From Thermovibrio sp. (GTDB lineage: Bacteria; Aquificota; Aquificia; Desulfurobacteriales; Desulfurobacteriaceae): DNA of 32,417 nt. A program made the translations under genes and the position numbers. The stretch covers positions 1 through 32,417 of the forward strand of contig WFNZ01000004.1 in the NCBI GenBank assembly GCA_015488335.1. Reading direction: 5' to 3'. Positions 29,582 through 32,417 of this stretch are shown piece by piece (the first letter of the stretch is position 1; every line of letters starts with the position of its first letter). The notes under the pieces are model-generated. The model was given only the letters and a program-made list of their open reading frames with translations. It had not been told where the DNA came from and did not search any database.

Positions 29582-29993
29582 TCTTTTCCTTTGCCAGCAG
29601 TCCCATAGAGTTTATTCCGGCCTTCTGGGCGGCGTCCATAACGGTTACTAAAGACTGGACGGGAGCTCCCCTATCTGCATCAATAACCAAAGAGACCAGC
29701 GGGTCTTCCTTCTTAAAGCCCTTAAAGAGCCTTACAAGTTCATTAAAGCTCATCTTCGTGTTCCCGTAGTAAACTGTTCCGTCTCTCTTTATCACAACAG
29801 TAACAACTTTTCTTTTCGGCCTGAAGGAGCTTTTCTGAACGGTTTCGGGAGGGTTTGTCTTCATCGCCAGCCCGGGGATGATGCTTCCGGCTATCAGAAC
29901 GAAAAAGGCCAGAAGGAAGAGCATAACATCAACCATCGGAACGATAATCAGCTCAGGCTTTTCTTCGCATTCGTTTTCTCTAAAGAGAAACAT
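29565..29993 (-). CDS. exbD: Biopolymer transport protein ExbD/TolR family
   Basis: The protein is 142 residues. A short cytoplasmic N-terminus leads to one membrane span (about 17-40) with the conserved Asp in IIVPMVDVMLFLLAFFVL, the proton-carrying residue of the ExbB/ExbD motor. The periplasmic domain follows (VTVVIKRDGTVYYGN, then LVSLVIDADRGAPVQSLVTV). It precedes tonB with overlap. Its partner exbB is transcribed the other way from the 60-base gap between them, an uncommon arrangement. Confidence 0.92.
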   Translation of the reverse strand: MFLFRENECEEKPELIIVPMVDVMLFLLAFFVLIAGSIIPGLAMKTNPPETVQKSSFRPKRKVVTVVIKRDGTVYYGNTKMSFNELVRLFKGFKKEDPLVSLVIDADRGAPVQSLVTVMDAAQKAGINSMGLLAKEKNGNRD

Positions 29994-30053
29994 TTGCTCT
30001 CCTGAAACTTGAGATTGTTATAAAATTATTGCACATTTACTCCGGAGGTTGCC
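29994..30053. promoter_or_regulatory. Shared divergent control region of exbD-tonB and exbB
   Basis: Sixty bases separate the two starts. An AT-rich core (TTATAAAATTATT, about 30017-30029) could supply -10 elements in both directions. CAGGAGAG precedes the exbD ATG on the minus strand and GGAGG precedes the exbB TTG on the plus strand. I see no convincing -35 or named operator. Confidence 0.35.
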
Positions 30054-30539
30054 TTGAGCTTTGACATAGAGTTTGCCCACAGAGTTATCTTCTACATCCT
30101 TTACTTCCTCTTTTTCCTCTCCTCGGCGGTATTTATAGAGAGGCTCCTCTACTACTTCTTCACCTTTCCGGCAGAGAAAAAACTGATTCAGAAAGAACTT
30201 GAAAAGGCGGGTGAGAAAGGGGCGGAGCTCCTTTACACCTCTTACTCTTCAAAACTTGAAAGGGGCAAGGGGCTTTTAATGTTCGTAATAACTGCCTCTC
30301 CTCTTTTAGGACTCCTTGGAACGGTTCTTGGAATAATGGAGTCTTTCAACACAATGGCAGAAAAAGGCGTTTCAGACATAGCGGCGGTAAGCAAAGGAAT
30401 CGCCTTCGCCCTTGAAGCAACAGCTCTTGGAATAGCCGTTGCCGTTATCTCTCTCATCTACTACTACATAGTTGTAGGCCTTTCTAAAAAATTCAAAACA
30501 GAAATCAAGAAACTTATCATTAAAACTCTTACTGAGTAA
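30054..30539 (+). CDS. exbB: ExbB/TolQ/MotA-family proton channel protein
   Basis: The protein is 161 residues with three membrane spans: about 10-30, then the pair at about 75-95 and 115-140. The family core is ITASPLLGLLGTVLGIMESF, MAEKGVSDIAAVSKGIAFAL and EATALGIAVAVISLIYYY. ExbB forms the pentameric channel around ExbD that powers TonB. It is short compared with E. coli ExbB (244 residues) because the cytoplasmic regions are reduced. The start is TTG behind GGAGG. Its last 11 bases overlap the end of the convergent csx1 gene. Confidence 0.9.
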   Translation: MSFDIEFAHRVIFYILYFLFFLSSAVFIERLLYYFFTFPAEKKLIQKELEKAGEKGAELLYTSYSSKLERGKGLLMFVITASPLLGLLGTVLGIMESFNTMAEKGVSDIAAVSKGIAFALEATALGIAVAVISLIYYYIVVGLSKKFKTEIKKLIIKTLTE

Positions 30540-31851
30540 ATTCATTTGAGAGCTTTATAAGGAATTTTTCAACCGTTCCAAGGCTTTCTTTTTTGTATCT
30601 TACTGTTTCATATTTAAGGTTAAATTCTATCATGTTGGTTAAAAGACCAGAATGGGCAAAGAAATTCCTGAGCTGTGGCCTACTGTTTTTATGTTTTTCC
30701 TCTGTATCAACTTTTTCTCCAGGAAGAAAGTAGTCTAAAATTATCCTATTGTCTTTCTTAAAGTTAGAAATTATTGTTCTAAGCCTACTTATATCTTTTT
30801 CCAGAAGTGTGTAGTTAACGTTCTCAGTTCCAAAAAGCGAAGAGTAAATACCTCTAAACTTACTCAAAAGCTTATCAACGTTTTCGCAGGAGTTGGGAGT
30901 GTTTGGCACGTGGTATTTTCTGAGGAGCTCCGAGATTCCGTAGTAGAAACCTATAAGGAGAATTAAACTTATGATTCTGCGGGAGTTTAGTCCTTCCGGA
31001 GAGAAAGTGTAGAAGATTTTCCCGTTCTCTTCTTTGAACTGAGGAGGGTTTTCAGAGTTGCCCATTACAGGTTCAAGCTCTTTTATGAGCAGATTTAAAG
31101 TCTTCTCTATTTCTGAAGGAGTGTTATATCCTAAAAGGTAAACGGCTAAGGGAATGTTTTTAAGGACTGCTGTTAGTATTAAAACGGCTCTTTGGCTTAA
31201 AGAGACTATTTCGTTGGCGATTTCCTCTCTAACGGGGAGTTTCTGGAGCTCCCTTTCCGCATCTTTTACTCCTTTATAGTTGAGAGGAAGTGAAGGAAAA
31301 CCTTTCACTTTAAAAGGTTCGCTGAAAACCTTTAATGCCTCTTTGAGGTTGCCTATTGCCGGTTCAGAGTAGGCTATCTGGAATTGGTTGCTTTCACCCA
31401 AGCCTATTCTGGAAAGGTGGCTGAAAACCTCAAGGTATCTGAAGGCTTCTGCCATTGAGAAGGTTATCTGGTTATTCCCCGTTGATATGTCTGCAAAGAG
31501 GTTTAAATCCTTCTCTTTCCAGATTTCTGTTGTTTTAAGCATGTGGAACAGGAAGAAAAAGGTTAAAGAGCTGTAGTTGGAAATAAACGTTTTTCCGTTG
31601 AAAACGCCCATGGCCGGAGATTTTATGATTTGGGTGGAAGGGAGCTCCTCTTTTATCACTTTAACATCTTCATCGTCTAAACTGTGAGGAACAAAGGCAA
31701 CCGGCTGAACGCCTTTTAGCCTGGCGAGCACCGGAGCGCTGCCAACAACAGAAGAAACAGTTCTACCCTCATAAACAAACTGCCTTAAAGAGTGCCCGCC
31801 TTTACCTGTTAGCTTTCCAGATACGAAAAAGACAAATCCTTTCTTTTCCAT
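30529..31851 (-). CDS. csx1: Csx1-type CARF-HEPN CRISPR ancillary ribonuclease
   Basis: The protein is 440 residues from ATG 31851 with GGAAG upstream; the open frame 15 codons further runs into a degenerate CRISPR repeat. The N-terminal part has a CARF-like core with DISTGNNQITFSMAEAFRYL (121-140), a variant of the DxTHG motif of Csx1 proteins. The C-terminal HEPN domain shows R-x4-H in RPQLRNFFAHSG (Arg395, His400), the RNase catalytic pair. Such proteins are activated by cyclic oligoadenylate made by the Cas10 subunit of type III systems and then cut RNA non-specifically. No cas10 or other type III gene is in the window. It lies directly downstream of the array and in its transcriptional sense. 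Confidence 0.8.
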   Translation of the reverse strand: MEKKGFVFFVSGKLTGKGGHSLRQFVYEGRTVSSVVGSAPVLARLKGVQPVAFVPHSLDDEDVKVIKEELPSTQIIKSPAMGVFNGKTFISNYSSLTFFFLFHMLKTTEIWKEKDLNLFADISTGNNQITFSMAEAFRYLEVFSHLSRIGLGESNQFQIAYSEPAIGNLKEALKVFSEPFKVKGFPSLPLNYKGVKDAERELQKLPVREEIANEIVSLSQRAVLILTAVLKNIPLAVYLLGYNTPSEIEKTLNLLIKELEPVMGNSENPPQFKEENGKIFYTFSPEGLNSRRIISLILLIGFYYGISELLRKYHVPNTPNSCENVDKLLSKFRGIYSSLFGTENVNYTLLEKDISRLRTIISNFKKDNRIILDYFLPGEKVDTEEKHKNSRPQLRNFFAHSGLLTNMIEFNLKYETVRYKKESLGTVEKFLIKLSNEFTQ

Positions 31852-31878
31852 ACTTCCAATTTTAAACCAGCTTCTAAA

Positions 31879-31902
31879 GCCACAATCCCAGGGCATTTCA
31901 AG
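31879..31902 (-). repeat. Degenerate, internally deleted CRISPR repeat at the csx1 end
   Basis: The sequence keeps CAATCCC at one end and AGGGCATTTCAA at the other. It lacks about 11 middle bases (TTCAACTTTTC) of the 35-base repeat and has point changes. It marks the old, leader-distal end of the array, 27 bases upstream of the csx1 start and one 39-base spacer from the first full repeat. Confidence 0.75.
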
Positions 31903-31941
31903 AAGACGGAGAGCTCATTTACAACGGAGTGAGCTACGTCT

Positions 31942-32334
31942 GTCGCAATCCCTTCACTTTTCCAGGGCATTTCAACCTGTCAGATGGAGTGAGTACGGTA
32001 ACTGCATGGGGGAGTCGTAATCCCTTCACTTTCTCAGGGCATTTCAACAAAGCAGGGAAAACAAAGCTAATTATCCCAATCAAACCGGTCGCAATCCCTT
32101 CACTTTTTCAGGGCATTTCAACTTTACGCCTCGTTGCAGGCGAAATTCCTTGTCCTTAGTCGCAATCCCTTCAACTTTTCAGGGCATTTCAACAAAAAAG
32201 GGAAAAGGGGAAAAGAGAAAAGGGGAAAGGTCGCAATCCCTTCAACTTTTCAGGGCATTTCAACCTAACTTTTCACCGCTGATGAAAATAGTGTTATAAG
32301 TCGCAATCCCTTCAACTTTTCAGGGCATTTCAAC
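31942..32334 (-). CRISPR. CRISPR array, six 35-base repeats and five spacers
   Basis: Repeats lie at 31942, 32014, 32088, 32159, 32230 and 32300, each 35 bases, with spacers of 37, 39, 36, 36 and 35 bases. The three right-hand repeats are identical; the three left-hand ones carry changes in the middle, so the leader is at the right. Read on the minus strand, each repeat starts GTTGAAATGCCC and ends GGGATTGCGAC. The final ATTGCGAC is the 8-base 5' handle known from Thermus type III crRNAs. This agrees with transcription on the minus strand and with the neighbouring csx1. No cas1, cas2 or interference genes are in view. Confidence 0.97.
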
Positions 32335-32417
32335 AGTTATCTATCGTAAACCATTGAAATAACTGGTATTCATTTCTAATAAAAAAGTAATACCTTTGTG
32401 TTTCAAGGGTTTTTCCA
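32335..32417 (-). other. CRISPR leader region (to the end of the window)
   Basis: These 83 bases contain no further repeat and are AT-rich, with a run of six A at about 32382-32387. Their place next to the three perfect repeats makes them the likely leader with the array promoter and the site of spacer insertion. I see only a weak TTGAAA / TTATTA promoter candidate on the minus strand. The leader continues past the window. Confidence 0.5.

Noticed and set aside
31929-32159. Plus-strand 76-codon frame with NPFTF repeats
   Set aside because: It is the CRISPR repeats read as protein.
32335-32417. A seventh CRISPR repeat at the right end
   Set aside because: TTTCAAGGG near 32401 shares only a few bases with the repeat; no 35-base match is present.

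Overview
The window looks like a piece of chromosome from a thermophilic, deep-branching Gram-negative bacterium. The housekeeping proteins and the frequent TTG/GTG starts behind strong GGAGG sites most resemble Aquificota, especially Desulfurobacteriaceae such as Thermovibrio or Desulfurobacterium. That placement is an inference from protein style, not from a search. TonB/ExbBD, curli secretion proteins, lipoproteins and beta-barrels show that the cell has an outer membrane.

Layout. Positions 1-960: end of aspS. 1013-1407: a small exported protein split over two frames. 1444-2636 (minus): a di-iron ferritin-like protein and trpF. 2700-9800 (plus): a membrane HD-GYP protein, then clpX, tpiA, secG, a phospholipase-D-like lipoprotein and glnD. 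9801-20796 (minus): a curli-type functional amyloid locus. 20911-24658 (minus): a CPA2 antiporter, a YbdK/GCS2-type ligase and gamma-glutamyltransferase in one tight operon. 24704-28970 (plus): truA, gpmI, a rhodanese and a GlcD-like oxidase. 28967-30539: tonB and exbD, divergent from exbB. 30529-32417: a csx1 CARF-HEPN ribonuclease gene and a six-repeat CRISPR array transcribed toward it.

The centrepiece is the curli locus. It contains recognisable CsgE, CsgF and CsgG and one very large curlin of about 624 residues with some 23 repeats. Five upstream genes are chained to one another: a protein resembling a degenerate GGDEF domain, a beta-barrel protein, a CsgD-like LuxR regulator, a SPOR plus beta-barrel protein and a repeat lipoprotein. 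A 25-repeat ankyrin protein follows csgG. A consensus-like promoter drives the curlin gene. A strong intrinsic terminator lies inside the first codons of csgE, which would give much curlin and little secretion machinery. A perfect FNR/CRP-type half-site pair overlaps the promoter of the whole locus, suggesting redox control of matrix production.

At DNA scale, the palindrome GGAGCTCC occurs 24 times by eye, far above chance. It is absent from 12.4-20.9 kb, the AT-richer curli region. This looks like a genome-wide iterated palindrome and suggests that the curli block arrived from elsewhere. A 17-bp hairpin hides the ribosome-binding site and start of the glcD-like gene.
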